Shown here: positions 7,255-15,453 of the stretch, in pieces
How the letters are laid out: every line of letters begins with the position of its first letter
Position numbering within the stretch: position 1 is the first letter of the stretch
Assembly: GCA_027487775.1 (NCBI GenBank)
Contig: JAIYCY010000014.1
Location: 1 to 64,000 of the forward strand
Direction: 5' to 3'
DNA from: Planctomycetaceae bacterium
Lineage (GTDB): Bacteria > Planctomycetota > Phycisphaerae > Tepidisphaerales > Tepidisphaeraceae
Length of the DNA stretch: 64,000 nt
The notes under the pieces: generated by a model
Told to the model about the DNA's origin: nothing
Databases searched by the model: none
Seen by the model: only the letters and a program-made list of their open reading frames with translations
Made by a program: the position numbers and the translations under genes

Positions 7255-9129
7255 CTAAACCTCGGTGGCCAGTTGGGCCTCGTCCAGCGCACGCGCGAGC
7301 CGGTCCAACACGGCATCACTTGGCGCAGCTTGATCCAGCCGCGTGATCGCCCATTCGATCTGCTCGGCCACCAGTGCCGCGTAGCGCATGCTGATCTGAG
7401 AGTTCGCCTGACTGGTTCGTCGCACGACGGCGTTGTTGAGTTTCTCGCCACCCCATGCCGCGAGGCTGAACCCTCCGATCACCAGCAAATCGATCGGGAT
7501 CGGCGAGAGTCGCGTCGTCAAAAAGCCAGCGGCGATCAGGTAGGGCGTCCATTCGGAATATCGTGTGAGCTTGTCTCCGCCAGGAACTGCGCCGAGCAGT
7601 TTTTTGACGATTCGCGTGTCGAGCGGATCGCGCCCGCGATGATTTTCGAGCCAGTCACGCAGCTGATTCATCTCATCCGTCACAATCCCCGCCGCCCGCT
7701 CTGCGTCGATCTCGAATGTGATAGGCGGCGCACCTTTGGGCATGGCGCTAGAGATCGCTTCGCGAATCGTCGCCTGCACGACGCGAAACTGATCGGCGGC
7801 GAGTTGTGGAAAATCCGGGACCTTGGATTGCTCGCGATCGACGTTCTCATCGGCTCGCGCCGCGCGTTTTCCCGATCCGTCGTTGGATCCGCGCAACAGA
7901 TCGAGCGTTGATTTTGGCAGCCGCGCGAGTCGGCCCGGCAATTCGCGGAGCCGCTCGATCGTGCGCTGCGGCGACATCAGATAAAGCACGCTGCGCTCGC
8001 GCATCTGTCGATTGAATTCCGCAGTCACCGCATTGAGCGCCACGCCCGGGTCATCGGGCACCAGATCGCGGAGTCGCTGCTGTGTTTGAGTGATCTTCGT
8101 TCGCAGCGTGCGAAGCGGATCGAGCACGCGATCCATCACGCTCTGATTCACATCCGCCATTCGCCGTCCGATCCCGCCGAGGGACTCACCCGACCGGGCT
8201 GAGTCGGCGAGATGATCGGCCAGCCGTGCGACGCTCACCCGCATGTCATCAAGCGAAGCAGACGCTTCGATGGAAAGGCTCGACTCGTCCCGCGCGATTT
8301 TGAACAGCTTTTTTGCCGGCGATGAATCGATCGCGTCTTTGAATTGCGTCTCGACATCATGTGCAACGGCGAGGTCGTCGAGTTTGTTGATCGCGATCAA
8401 GACGGGCACTTGGTAGCGTCTGGCAAGGTTCAGAAAGCGACGCGGTTCGGGGAGCTGATATTTTTCGGGGGTCAGTGCGATGATGACCGCCTCCGCCCAG
8501 CGAAACGCGCGGTCGGCGGTCGCGTGATGGTCTGGCTGATCGCCGTCGATGTCTGGCGTGTCGACGATGGACACGCGTTGCAGCCATTCGCTCGCTGCTC
8601 CTTGTTGCGGCTCCGATGGGTAGTTTACGACTGAAAGTGCATCTGACGTGCCGCGCGCCGGCAATTCGTGGGCTGCCACGATGCGCGTTGGCAGGCCCAT
8701 CCATCCTTCGGGCAGCCCCGGGTTTGCGGTTGCGTGCCCGTGGATGATGGCGACCGCTCCGCTGGTAAAGGTCCGCCGGAAGCTGGACGCGGTCACCATG
8801 GCCCCGCGATCGCTGAGCAGTCTGTTGACGATGGTGCTTTTACCGGTGCCTGTCCCGCCGAGCATGACACACACGACGGCGGGGATTTCCCCGCGCAACC
8901 GCGTGATGATGCGTCCGGCATGAAACACGACGGCATCGAGATCCAGCGCAAGCTGCCCTGCGCGGCGAACCGGGTCGAGCAGGTTGGCGGTTGTCGATTG
9001 CGCGTCCTGTTTCGGGTCAAGATCAGGCCTCTCCGAGGACGCGACGTCCCGCAGCACTGTTGCCAGGGCCCGGGCCGTCCGATCGAATTCATGAGCATCC
9101 AGCACGGCCGAGAGTGTAGCCCAAAGCAT
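7255..9129 (-). CDS. Large GTPase with C-terminal membrane segment
   Basis: A 624-residue P-loop GTPase. G1 is LGGTGTGKST at about residues 89-98, G3 is DTPDIDG near 186-192 and G4 is NKLD near 246. A long helical region follows, then hydrophobic stretches at about 540-575 that could anchor it in the membrane. The order (G domain, helical middle, C-terminal hydrophobic part) resembles dynamin-like or YcjX-like bacterial GTPases, but I cannot place it in a named family. It starts at ATG 9129 and is divergent from the dehydrogenase at 9208, leaving 78 bp for both promoters. The role is unknown; membrane remodelling or stress functions are guesses. Confidence 0.78.
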   Translation of the reverse strand: MLWATLSAVLDAHEFDRTARALATVLRDVASSERPDLDPKQDAQSTTANLLDPVRRAGQLALDLDAVVFHAGRIITRLRGEIPAVVCVMLGGTGTGKSTIVNRLLSDRGAMVTASSFRRTFTSGAVAIIHGHATANPGLPEGWMGLPTRIVAAHELPARGTSDALSVVNYPSEPQQGAASEWLQRVSIVDTPDIDGDQPDHHATADRAFRWAEAVIIALTPEKYQLPEPRRFLNLARRYQVPVLIAINKLDDLAVAHDVETQFKDAIDSSPAKKLFKIARDESSLSIEASASLDDMRVSVARLADHLADSARSGESLGGIGRRMADVNQSVMDRVLDPLRTLRTKITQTQQRLRDLVPDDPGVALNAVTAEFNRQMRERSVLYLMSPQRTIERLRELPGRLARLPKSTLDLLRGSNDGSGKRAARADENVDREQSKVPDFPQLAADQFRVVQATIREAISSAMPKGAPPITFEIDAERAAGIVTDEMNQLRDWLENHRGRDPLDTRIVKKLLGAVPGGDKLTRYSEWTPYLIAAGFLTTRLSPIPIDLLVIGGFSLAAWGGEKLNNAVVRRTSQANSQISMRYAALVAEQIEWAITRLDQAAPSDAVLDRLARALDEAQLATEV

Positions 9130-9207
9130 CCGACTCTTCCCTCTGCGTGCGTTGCGGTTACGATGAGGGGATCGGAATTTCGTCGTGACCTTTGCAGGAA
9201 GTCTGGA

Positions 9208-10515
9208 ATGAGCTTGATCGAAAAAATCGAAAAACGGACGGCTGTGGTCGGTGTGATTGGCCTGGGTTATGTCGGCTTGCCGTTGCTAGCGGCTTTTCAT
9301 CGGGCGGGGATGCATGTCATCGGATTCGACATCGATCCCATGAAGATCAAGCTTTTGCATCAGGGGGAGAATTATCTGAAGCATCTGGGTGAAGATTTGG
9401 TGAGGAACATGCTGGGCGATCGTTTCGACGCCACCGCCGACTTTTCACGGCTCGGGGAGGCTGATGCGATTATCGTTTGCGTGCCCACGCCGCTCGGACA
9501 TCATCTTGAACCCGATCTCAGCTACATAGAAAAGACAGCAGACGCCATTGCCCGGACGCTTCGTGCGGGTCAGCTTGTGGTGCTTGAATCGACCACATAT
9601 CCGCGGACGACGCGTGAGGTGATGCTTCCGCGATTTGAAGCCACCGGCCAGAGGTTGGGTCGGGATTTTTATCTGGCGTTCAGTCCGGAGCGTGAGGATC
9701 CGGGTCGTAAGGATCACAACACGGTGAGCATTCCCAAGCTCGTCGGCGGGCTTGATGCGGTGAGTGGGCGGCTCGCCACGGCGCTTTACGCGACGGCGAT
9801 TCGTCAGGTCGTGCCGGTGAGCAGTGCCGAGGTCGCCGAGGCTGCGAAGTTGCTGGAGAACATTTATCGCGCGGTCAATATTGCACTGGTCAACGAGATG
9901 AAGGTGGTTTTGGACGCGATGGGCATCGACATCTGGGAAGTCGTCGACGCCGCCAAGACCAAGCCCTTTGGATTTCAGGCGTTTTATCCCGGCCCGGGGT
10001 TGGGCGGACATTGCATCCCGATCGACCCGTTCTATTTGACGTGGAAAGCGCGTGAATACGGCCATGCGACGCGGTTCATCGAGTTGGCGGGCGAAGTCAA
10101 TCGCGGGATGCCTGATTACGTGGTCAGCAAGGTCGGTCTTGCGCTCAACGACGCCAGGAAGAGTGTCAAAGGCTCGAAGATTCTGATTCTCGGGCTCGCT
10201 TACAAGCCGGATGTCGACGATGTTCGCGAAAGCCCAAGCTTTGAGCTGATCGAAAAGCTTGAGCATCTCGGTGCACACGTTGATTATCACGACCCGCACG
10301 TGCCTGCCACTCACAAGATGCGGCATCACGATCTGAAGATGGAATCCAAGCCGCTCACCGCCCAATCGCTGGCGGGCTATGACTGCGTGGTGGTCAGCAC
10401 CAACCACAAGGCGATCGATTGGTCCATGGTCGCCAATCATGCGAAGCTCGTCGTCGACACGCGCAACGCGCTGGCGGGTCAGTCTTCACCAAAAGCGATC
10501 ATCGTTAAGGCGTGA
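9208..10515 (+). CDS. Nucleotide-sugar dehydrogenase, WbpA/TviB-like
   Basis: A 435-residue UDP-sugar 6-dehydrogenase that oxidises C6 of a UDP-sugar to the uronic acid with two NAD. The Rossmann motif is GVIGLGYVGLPL near residues 15-26, VVLESTTYPRTT is of the WbpA type, and the catalytic Cys lies in GLGGHCIPIDPFY near residue 268. The stretch before the third domain reads LGLAYKPDVDDVRESP. The closest functional classes are UDP-N-acetylglucosamine or UDP-N-acetylmannosamine dehydrogenases feeding surface polysaccharide. The open frame extends upstream to 8668, but AGGAAG six bases before ATG 9208 and the family's usual N-terminus fix the start. The exact sugar is uncertain. Confidence 0.9.
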   Translation: MSLIEKIEKRTAVVGVIGLGYVGLPLLAAFHRAGMHVIGFDIDPMKIKLLHQGENYLKHLGEDLVRNMLGDRFDATADFSRLGEADAIIVCVPTPLGHHLEPDLSYIEKTADAIARTLRAGQLVVLESTTYPRTTREVMLPRFEATGQRLGRDFYLAFSPEREDPGRKDHNTVSIPKLVGGLDAVSGRLATALYATAIRQVVPVSSAEVAEAAKLLENIYRAVNIALVNEMKVVLDAMGIDIWEVVDAAKTKPFGFQAFYPGPGLGGHCIPIDPFYLTWKAREYGHATRFIELAGEVNRGMPDYVVSKVGLALNDARKSVKGSKILILGLAYKPDVDDVRESPSFELIEKLEHLGAHVDYHDPHVPATHKMRHHDLKMESKPLTAQSLAGYDCVVVSTNHKAIDWSMVANHAKLVVDTRNALAGQSSPKAIIVKA

Positions 10516-10532
10516 TGCGGTCGAGATAGCCA

Positions 10533-10613
10533 TGAACGTTGATCGAGCGCTGAACGTTGATCGAGCAGAGTCGGACAACGTTGGACAACGTTGGACATCG
10601 TCGGACAACGTCG
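10533..10613. repeat. Two tandem repeat tracts after the dehydrogenase gene
   Basis: First tract: two copies of TGAACGTTGATCGAGC at 10533 and 10551. Second tract from 10571: four to five copies of a ten-base unit close to TCGGACAACG or TTGGACAACG. The region starts 17 bp after the stop codon and fills most of the gap to the convergent methyltransferase ending at 10627. Confidence 0.7.
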
Positions 10614-10626
10614 GACGATCGGTCCC

Positions 10627-11328
10627 TCACGTCTCGCGAATAAAGCTTAATTCTCGCCCCACAGGGGATCGGGCAAAGCAGACATAGCCCATGGTGCTCA
10701 GCGTGGCGATGGCGTCGCGGACGGCCGTCACCGACGCGGGCTTGTTGAAGTCGTGATGAAACTCCACCAACAATTGGCGAATCGGTGTCTTGGTGGCTGC
10801 CAGCGAGGCGATCACGCCCAGTTCCGCGCCTTCGATGTCCATTTTGAGCAGATCGATGCGATCCTGACCTAATTCCGAGGCGATGGAGTCGATTCGCTTG
10901 ACGGGAAACCGATGACCGTTGGCCCCGAACTGAAACGACACGTGTCCCGGTTCGGGTGGGAGTCCGAAATCCGCCAACCCGTCGAAATCTGCGAGTCCGA
11001 CCGCATGATGCTTGAAGCCCGGCGGCAGTTTTTGTTTTGCGAGCCATTCGATGGAGAACGGCGTCGGGTCGAACGCATGCACGGTCACGCCGAATCGCTC
11101 GATCAATCCGAGGTCAAAACTGATATCCTGCCCGACCCCCGCGCCCCAGACCACCGAATCGGGATTCAATAGGTCCGCCCGAACCGTCCAGCCCCCGTAG
11201 GCGGTCCCGAGGTGAATCCCCTTGGCGTGCCGACGCACCGGGACACGAACGTCCCGCCCCATCGATTCATAGTAAAACCGCCTCGCCCGACGGATCGCAT
11301 CGATCAACATCCCGCCCAAACTAGCCAT
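10627..11328 (-). CDS. FkbM-family methyltransferase
   Basis: S-adenosylmethionine-dependent methyltransferase of 233 residues. The family signature is DLLKMDIEGAELGVI near residues 155-170, followed by LVEFHHDF, and an upstream VWGAGVGQDISFDLGL region for cofactor binding. FkbM proteins O-methylate sugars or other small molecules, often in glycan clusters, which fits the nucleotide-sugar dehydrogenase next door. I start at ATG 11328; the frame stays open to 11385, adding 19 residues without a better ribosome-binding site. It diverges from the feo operon. Confidence 0.82.
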   Translation of the reverse strand: MASLGGMLIDAIRRARRFYYESMGRDVRVPVRRHAKGIHLGTAYGGWTVRADLLNPDSVVWGAGVGQDISFDLGLIERFGVTVHAFDPTPFSIEWLAKQKLPPGFKHHAVGLADFDGLADFGLPPEPGHVSFQFGANGHRFPVKRIDSIASELGQDRIDLLKMDIEGAELGVIASLAATKTPIRQLLVEFHHDFNKPASVTAVRDAIATLSTMGYVCFARSPVGRELSFIRET

Positions 11329-11535
11329 TCTCTGAGGAAAACGCGAGTCATCCGCGCATACCCTCGAATCCTCGTCAGCCAGCACCTTCTGTCAGGCCAT
11401 TCTGACCCGCACATCCGACCCAAGGGTGCATCACAAACTCTTATTCAATATCGACTAACAAGACATTCTTCGAACACCTCGTTCGCCCATCTCCCGCTCT
11501 GCCGCGCCGACTTGGCGTCAACACCGCCATGCATG

Positions 11536-11565
11536 ATTGAAACTGAGTCTCAATTGTGCCATAGT
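11536..11565 (+). promoter_or_regulatory. feo promoter with overlapping Fur-like operator
   Basis: A 19-bp near-perfect palindrome, ATTGAAACTGAGTCTCAAT at 11536-11554, has eight of nine arm positions paired and the 7-1-7 style of Fur-family iron boxes. It overlaps a promoter: -35 TTGAAA at 11537-11542, a 17-base spacer, and -10 CATAGT at 11560-11565. The feoA start at 11575 is nine bases beyond the -10, so the transcript would be nearly leaderless, which agrees with the lack of a Shine-Dalgarno. Iron-loaded repressor here would block RNA polymerase. Confidence 0.68.
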
Positions 11566-11574
11566 CTCGGTTCT

Positions 11575-11931
11575 ATGAGTTCTTCGCTTCCCCAGGCCCC
11601 GCACCTCGCCGCGCAGGATCCCAAGCCTTGCGAGCATGGCTGTCAGCTCCCAGAGGACCTTGCCTGCCACGCCGGCACATGCACGCTTGATTGTCTCGGC
11701 ATTGGTCGAACCGGAAGCGTTTTGGACATCATTTCCAGCCAGCCCGATGCCTCGAGCAATGACGATGTGCGACGACGACTCATGGAAATGGGCCTTTGCA
11801 ACGGCACTGAAGTGACGGTCGTTCGCAAGAGCCCGTTCGGCGATCCGATCGAGATTCGGCTTCGTGGTTACCACCTCAGCCTTCGCAATCAACAGGCTCG
11901 CTGCGTCCGCGTTCGACCCATCTCTGCCTGA
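11575..11931 (+). CDS. feoA: FeoA-domain ferrous iron transport protein with Cys/His-rich extension
   Basis: FeoA is a small SH3-like cytoplasmic partner of FeoB. The core from about residue 38 includes RRRLMEMGLCNGTEVTVVRKSP and ends in CVRVRPI. The protein has 118 residues, about 35-40 more than usual, because of an N-terminal segment with five Cys and two His in PCEHGC, LACHAGTC and TLDCLG, which could bind metal. The frame is open upstream to 11212, but the operator and promoter at 11536-11565 require the ATG at 11575. feoB follows after 100 bp. The family call is solid; metal binding by the extension is inference. Confidence 0.85.
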   Translation: MSSSLPQAPHLAAQDPKPCEHGCQLPEDLACHAGTCTLDCLGIGRTGSVLDIISSQPDASSNDDVRRRLMEMGLCNGTEVTVVRKSPFGDPIEIRLRGYHLSLRNQQARCVRVRPISA

Positions 11932-12031
11932 TCGATGCGTTGTCGTGAGAATGATTGGATCCCGACATCGATCCGGTCCCTCGCTCGTGTGACGAAACAG
12001 AGTCCATCTGGAAGAACCCTGGCGGCACGTC

Positions 12032-14452
12032 ATGAAAAGCTACGCCCTCGTCGGAAATCCCAACTCCGGCAAAACGACCCTCTTCAACGCCCTGACCGGC
12101 CTGCGTCAAAAGACGGCCAACTATCCCGGCGTCACGGTCGAGAAACGCACCGGCCGCGTCAATCTCCCGCCCGTCACCTCCGATTCCTCGCGCACAAGTG
12201 CGGTCGATACCAGCTCGCCCGAGATCCAGATCATCGATCTCCCCGGAACCTATTCGCTCTTCTGGCGGAGCCCCGACGAACGCCTCGCCGTCGATGTCAT
12301 CTCCGGGCATCTCGACGACACGCCTCAGCCGGAGGCGATCGTTGTCGTGGTCGATGCCTCCAATTTGCAGCGGAACCTTTATCTGCTCACGCAGCTCATC
12401 GAGACCGGCAGGCCTCTGGTGGTCGCACTCACCATGACCGACATTGCCGAGCGGCACGGTCATCGCGTTGATGTTGGAGCGCTCTCGATGGCGTTAGGCG
12501 TGCCTGTGGTGCCTGTTCAGGGGCATCGCAATGCCTCGCAACGCGACCACGGCATCGAACAACTGAAGCGGGCACTCGCCGACGCCCGATCCGCCATCGA
12601 ACCCGACTGGCCGCTCCCCGAGCCGATGCGGCTGGCCGTTTCGGATCTCGCACCGCTCGTGGAGCCTTGCGCGAGTCGAGCCTGTCTGACGCCGCGTGCT
12701 CTCGCCGAGCGGTTGCTCATTCAGGGCACCACGGATTTGAGTCGATCGATCGTGCCTGATCTTGATCCCACGATTCGCGACCGCGTCGAGAAGCTGCGAG
12801 CCAATCTGATCGCCGCGGGCATCGAGCCGATGAAGGAGGATATCGAAGCGCACTACCGCTTCATCGAAACGCTCGCCTCGCGGGTGCTCATTCCGACCGT
12901 CGATCTTCGCGTGCGTGGTCGGCCGCAATCGCTGTCGCCGCGCGAGCAGCCCGCAACAGCCTCACCGGCTTCACCGGCTTCACTCCCGTCAACCGACCTC
13001 CGATCCGATCGGGGCACGTTGCCGGTATCGAATCCAAGTCCACCCGATCGCTCGATCCATCGCTCACCCCATCGTTCTCCGACGTTCAGCGAGCGTCTCG
13101 ACAAGCTCCTGCTGCATCGCGTCTTCGGGCTCGCGGTGTTTCTTGCGGTCATGTCGTGCCTGTTCATCAGCCTTTTTTATCTCGCCGCGCCGCTTCAGGA
13201 TGCGACCGAAGGCATCGTCAGCTCGCTGGGCGAATCGGTCAGTACGATTCTTCCGGAAGGCGTGCTGAAGGATCTCTGGATCGACGGGATCGTCGCGGGC
13301 GTGGGTGGAGTTTTGGTCTTTGTGCCGCAGATCGCGCTGTTGTTTTTGCTGCTGGCCGTCCTTGAGGATTCCGGCTACCTCGCCCGCGCCGCGTTTTTGA
13401 TGGATCGCCTTCTGTCGGCGGTCGGTCTGAGCGGCAAGGCGTTCGTGCCGCTGCTTTCAGGCTTCGCCTGCGCGATTCCCGGGATTATGGCCACGCGCAC
13501 GATGGAATCTTCTCGCGACCGGCTCCGTACGATTTTCGTTCTTCCATTCATGAGTTGCGCTGCGCGACTGCCTGTCTACACGCTTCTCATCGGCGCATTT
13601 TTCAGCACCTACAGCGCCTTTGCGCAAGGCGCGCTGATGCTGAGCCTCTATCTCCTGGGCATCATCGCAGCATTCGTGACCGCCTGGGTCTGGAAGTCGC
13701 GCTCGCGTGAAGCGTCGTCGAGCTTCATGCTCGAACTTCCGACTTACAAACTGCCGCGGGCAAGCAACGTCCTCCGCGTCGTCGGCCGCAGCACCGGGGC
13801 TTTCATCGCCAAGGCCGGGACGATCATCTTCGCGCTCAGTGTGATCCTTTGGGCGATGACCTATTGGCCGCGGTTGCCCGAGCAGAAGTCAGCCGAGGTT
13901 GCGCAGGCGTCCCGTTCGATCTGGACGGAAGCGGTCGCAGCGGCATCCACCGGCGCGACTGCGGAGGAGCCCGACGAAATCGTTGTTCACGGCGTGACGA
14001 CCGAGGAAGAACTCATCGAAAAGGAACTCGCCTCGGCGCAGCTTCGTAACAGCATTGCCGGACGACTGGGTCGCGCTGTCGAGCCTGTCATCGCGCCGCT
14101 CGGCTTTGACTGGAAGATGGGCGTCGGTCTCGTGGGTGCGTTTGCGGCCCGTGAGGTTTTCGTCAGCACCATGGGGATCGTTTACGCGCAGGGCGACGAG
14201 GAAAACACCGAGCCGCTCGCCGCCGCCATGCTCGCAGATCGCTACCCCGATGGCTCGCCTGTTTGGACGCCCCTGATCGCGATCAACCTGCTGATCTGGT
14301 TCGTGATCGCGATGCAGTGCATCAGCACGGTCGCCATCGTCAAGCGCGAAACCAACACCTGGCGTTGGCCGATCCTCCAACTTCTCTACATGAACGCTCT
14401 TGCGTGGGTTCTCTGCTTCGTCGTCTTTCAAGTGGGTAGCCGTATGTTTTAG
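12032..14452 (+). CDS. feoB: Ferrous iron transporter FeoB
   Basis: Inner-membrane Fe(II) transporter with an N-terminal G protein, 806 residues. G1 is GNPNSGKTT (residues 8-16), G3 DLPGTYSL near 70-77, and the membrane part has two Gate-type regions including LLSGFACAIPGIMATRTM and FMSCAARLPVYTLLIGAFF. The G4 motif reads TMTD where NxxD is usual, so the guanine-contacting Asn is replaced by Thr. A Ser/Pro/Arg-rich linker of about 65 residues (about 290-355) separates the G domain from the first helix, and a short acidic insert lies before the last Gate region. It is flanked by feoA and the Cys-tail membrane peptide in one operon. Confidence 0.96.
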   Translation: MKSYALVGNPNSGKTTLFNALTGLRQKTANYPGVTVEKRTGRVNLPPVTSDSSRTSAVDTSSPEIQIIDLPGTYSLFWRSPDERLAVDVISGHLDDTPQPEAIVVVVDASNLQRNLYLLTQLIETGRPLVVALTMTDIAERHGHRVDVGALSMALGVPVVPVQGHRNASQRDHGIEQLKRALADARSAIEPDWPLPEPMRLAVSDLAPLVEPCASRACLTPRALAERLLIQGTTDLSRSIVPDLDPTIRDRVEKLRANLIAAGIEPMKEDIEAHYRFIETLASRVLIPTVDLRVRGRPQSLSPREQPATASPASPASLPSTDLRSDRGTLPVSNPSPPDRSIHRSPHRSPTFSERLDKLLLHRVFGLAVFLAVMSCLFISLFYLAAPLQDATEGIVSSLGESVSTILPEGVLKDLWIDGIVAGVGGVLVFVPQIALLFLLLAVLEDSGYLARAAFLMDRLLSAVGLSGKAFVPLLSGFACAIPGIMATRTMESSRDRLRTIFVLPFMSCAARLPVYTLLIGAFFSTYSAFAQGALMLSLYLLGIIAAFVTAWVWKSRSREASSSFMLELPTYKLPRASNVLRVVGRSTGAFIAKAGTIIFALSVILWAMTYWPRLPEQKSAEVAQASRSIWTEAVAAASTGATAEEPDEIVVHGVTTEEELIEKELASAQLRNSIAGRLGRAVEPVIAPLGFDWKMGVGLVGAFAAREVFVSTMGIVYAQGDEENTEPLAAAMLADRYPDGSPVWTPLIAINLLIWFVIAMQCISTVAIVKRETNTWRWPILQLLYMNALAWVLCFVVFQVGSRMF

Positions 14453-14570
14453 CGTTTACATGACGCACGAGAGTCGTGATTCGTTTCTGGCATCGCAGGC
14501 CATGTGAAGTCAGATGGGCAGAAGTCAGGCCGCGCAGAACAAAGAGATCATCCACGCCAAAAGGCCAAGC

Positions 14571-14849
14571 ATGTCGTCAACACTTCAGCACATCATCGTC
14601 TTTGTGATCCTGGTGGCATGCGTTGCGTATGTCTTTCGCGCGTTCATTCAAAGCGCCGGCCTCTCTGGCAGGCGTGGGCACAGTTCGCTCGGTCGCTGTT
14701 GTGATCAGGGTTGCGAAGCGACGTCAAAGGTGATGCCAGATTCAATCAGCGGGTCGACAGCGGGCGTTGAATCTGATGATTCATCCGCTCGTCCCAAGGC
14801 GACACACTTCATCCCTGCGAGCGATCTGCGACGTTCTGCACGACGATGA
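14571..14849 (+). CDS. FeoB-associated Cys-tail membrane peptide
   Basis: A 92-residue protein with one N-terminal transmembrane helix (IIVFVILVACVAYVFRAF, about residues 7-24) and a cytoplasmic tail holding RCCDQGCE. This is the plan of the small FeoB-associated Cys-rich membrane proteins that end many feo operons and may bind iron or a cluster. The tail is longer than usual and its last 50 residues are low in recognisable features. An AAGG lies seven bases before ATG 14571; an earlier ATG at 14514 is in frame but lacks a site. It is 118 bp after feoB and just before the operon terminator. Confidence 0.7.
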   Translation: MSSTLQHIIVFVILVACVAYVFRAFIQSAGLSGRRGHSSLGRCCDQGCEATSKVMPDSISGSTAGVESDDSSARPKATHFIPASDLRRSARR

Positions 14850-14855
14850 GTGGTC

Positions 14856-14892
14856 GCCGGTGATGAGGGATCACCGGCTTTCGTTGTCCTTT
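14856..14892 (+). terminator. Intrinsic terminator of the feo operon
   Basis: Perfect nine-base-pair stem, GCCGGTGAT and ATCACCGGC, with a five-base loop GAGGG, followed by TTTCGTTGTCCTTT. It starts six bases after the stop of the Cys-tail gene. The T-rich tail is on the plus strand only, so it serves the feo operon rather than the opposing response regulator. Confidence 0.8.
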
Positions 14893-14923
14893 GCGCGGAA
14901 GGCGAGAGTTGCGACTTGATGCT

Positions 14924-15310
14924 TCACGCCGGGTTCAGCAATTTGTCCGCGGCTTCGAGCAGTCGATCGATTTTGACTGGCTTGGTGAAATAGTGATTCA
15001 CGCCGTAGGTGTCGGCGAACATTTTGTGTCGTGAGCCTTGATTGCCGGTGATCATGATCACGAACGGCTTGTCCGTCGGCTTGCGTTTCTTCAGTTTTTC
15101 CAGCACGAGAAAACCGCTTCGGCCTGGGAGCATGAGATCAAGCACCATCAGATCCGGCACGTTTTTTTCCGCCAGATCGACGGCTTCGTTTCCGTTCTTG
15201 GCCTTCTCGATGGTGGCCCCGGTCGGCTCGAATGCCGCCTCAAGGCTGAAAAGAATGTCCGCGTCATCATCCACGAGCAGCACACGACGACCATTTAGCG
15301 AAACACTCAT
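14924..15310 (-). CDS. Single-domain response regulator
   Basis: A 128-residue CheY-like receiver with no output domain. Acidic pocket DDD is in VLLVDDDADIL near residues 10-20, the phospho-acceptor Asp in LMVLDLMLPGRSG near 54-66, the conserved Thr in IMITGN near 87 and Lys in FTKPV near 107. ATG 15310 has GGAGG six bases upstream; a TTG one codon earlier is also open. No sensor kinase is adjacent, so the partner is elsewhere. Such proteins pass phosphate in relays or act by protein contact. Confidence 0.9.
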   Translation of the reverse strand: MSVSLNGRRVLLVDDDADILFSLEAAFEPTGATIEKAKNGNEAVDLAEKNVPDLMVLDLMLPGRSGFLVLEKLKKRKPTDKPFVIMITGNQGSRHKMFADTYGVNHYFTKPVKIDRLLEAADKLLNPA

Positions 15311-15453
15311 CAAACACCTCCAGCCAAGTTGTACAGCTCTCGCCCCGCCACCACTGCATTGTAGCTTTTGTCCAATCCCTTGCCCGAAAAATGTGCGACA
15401 ATATTGAACATTGAAGTTAAGCGCCGTCTCTTGCCGATGCTGGCCGAGTGGCG

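Noticed and set aside
5898..7451. A 517-codon open frame antisense to pgk
   Set aside because: It is the mirror of a strongly conserved enzyme gene, its protein has no family features, and codon use is that of a shadow frame.
8668..9207. N-terminal extension of the nucleotide-sugar dehydrogenase
   Set aside because: It runs antisense through the GTPase gene; AGGAAG before ATG 9208 and the family's usual N-terminus mark the true start.
11212..11574. Longer feoA frame starting at 11212
   Set aside because: It would translate through the promoter and the Fur-like operator and the added sequence has no protein-like character.
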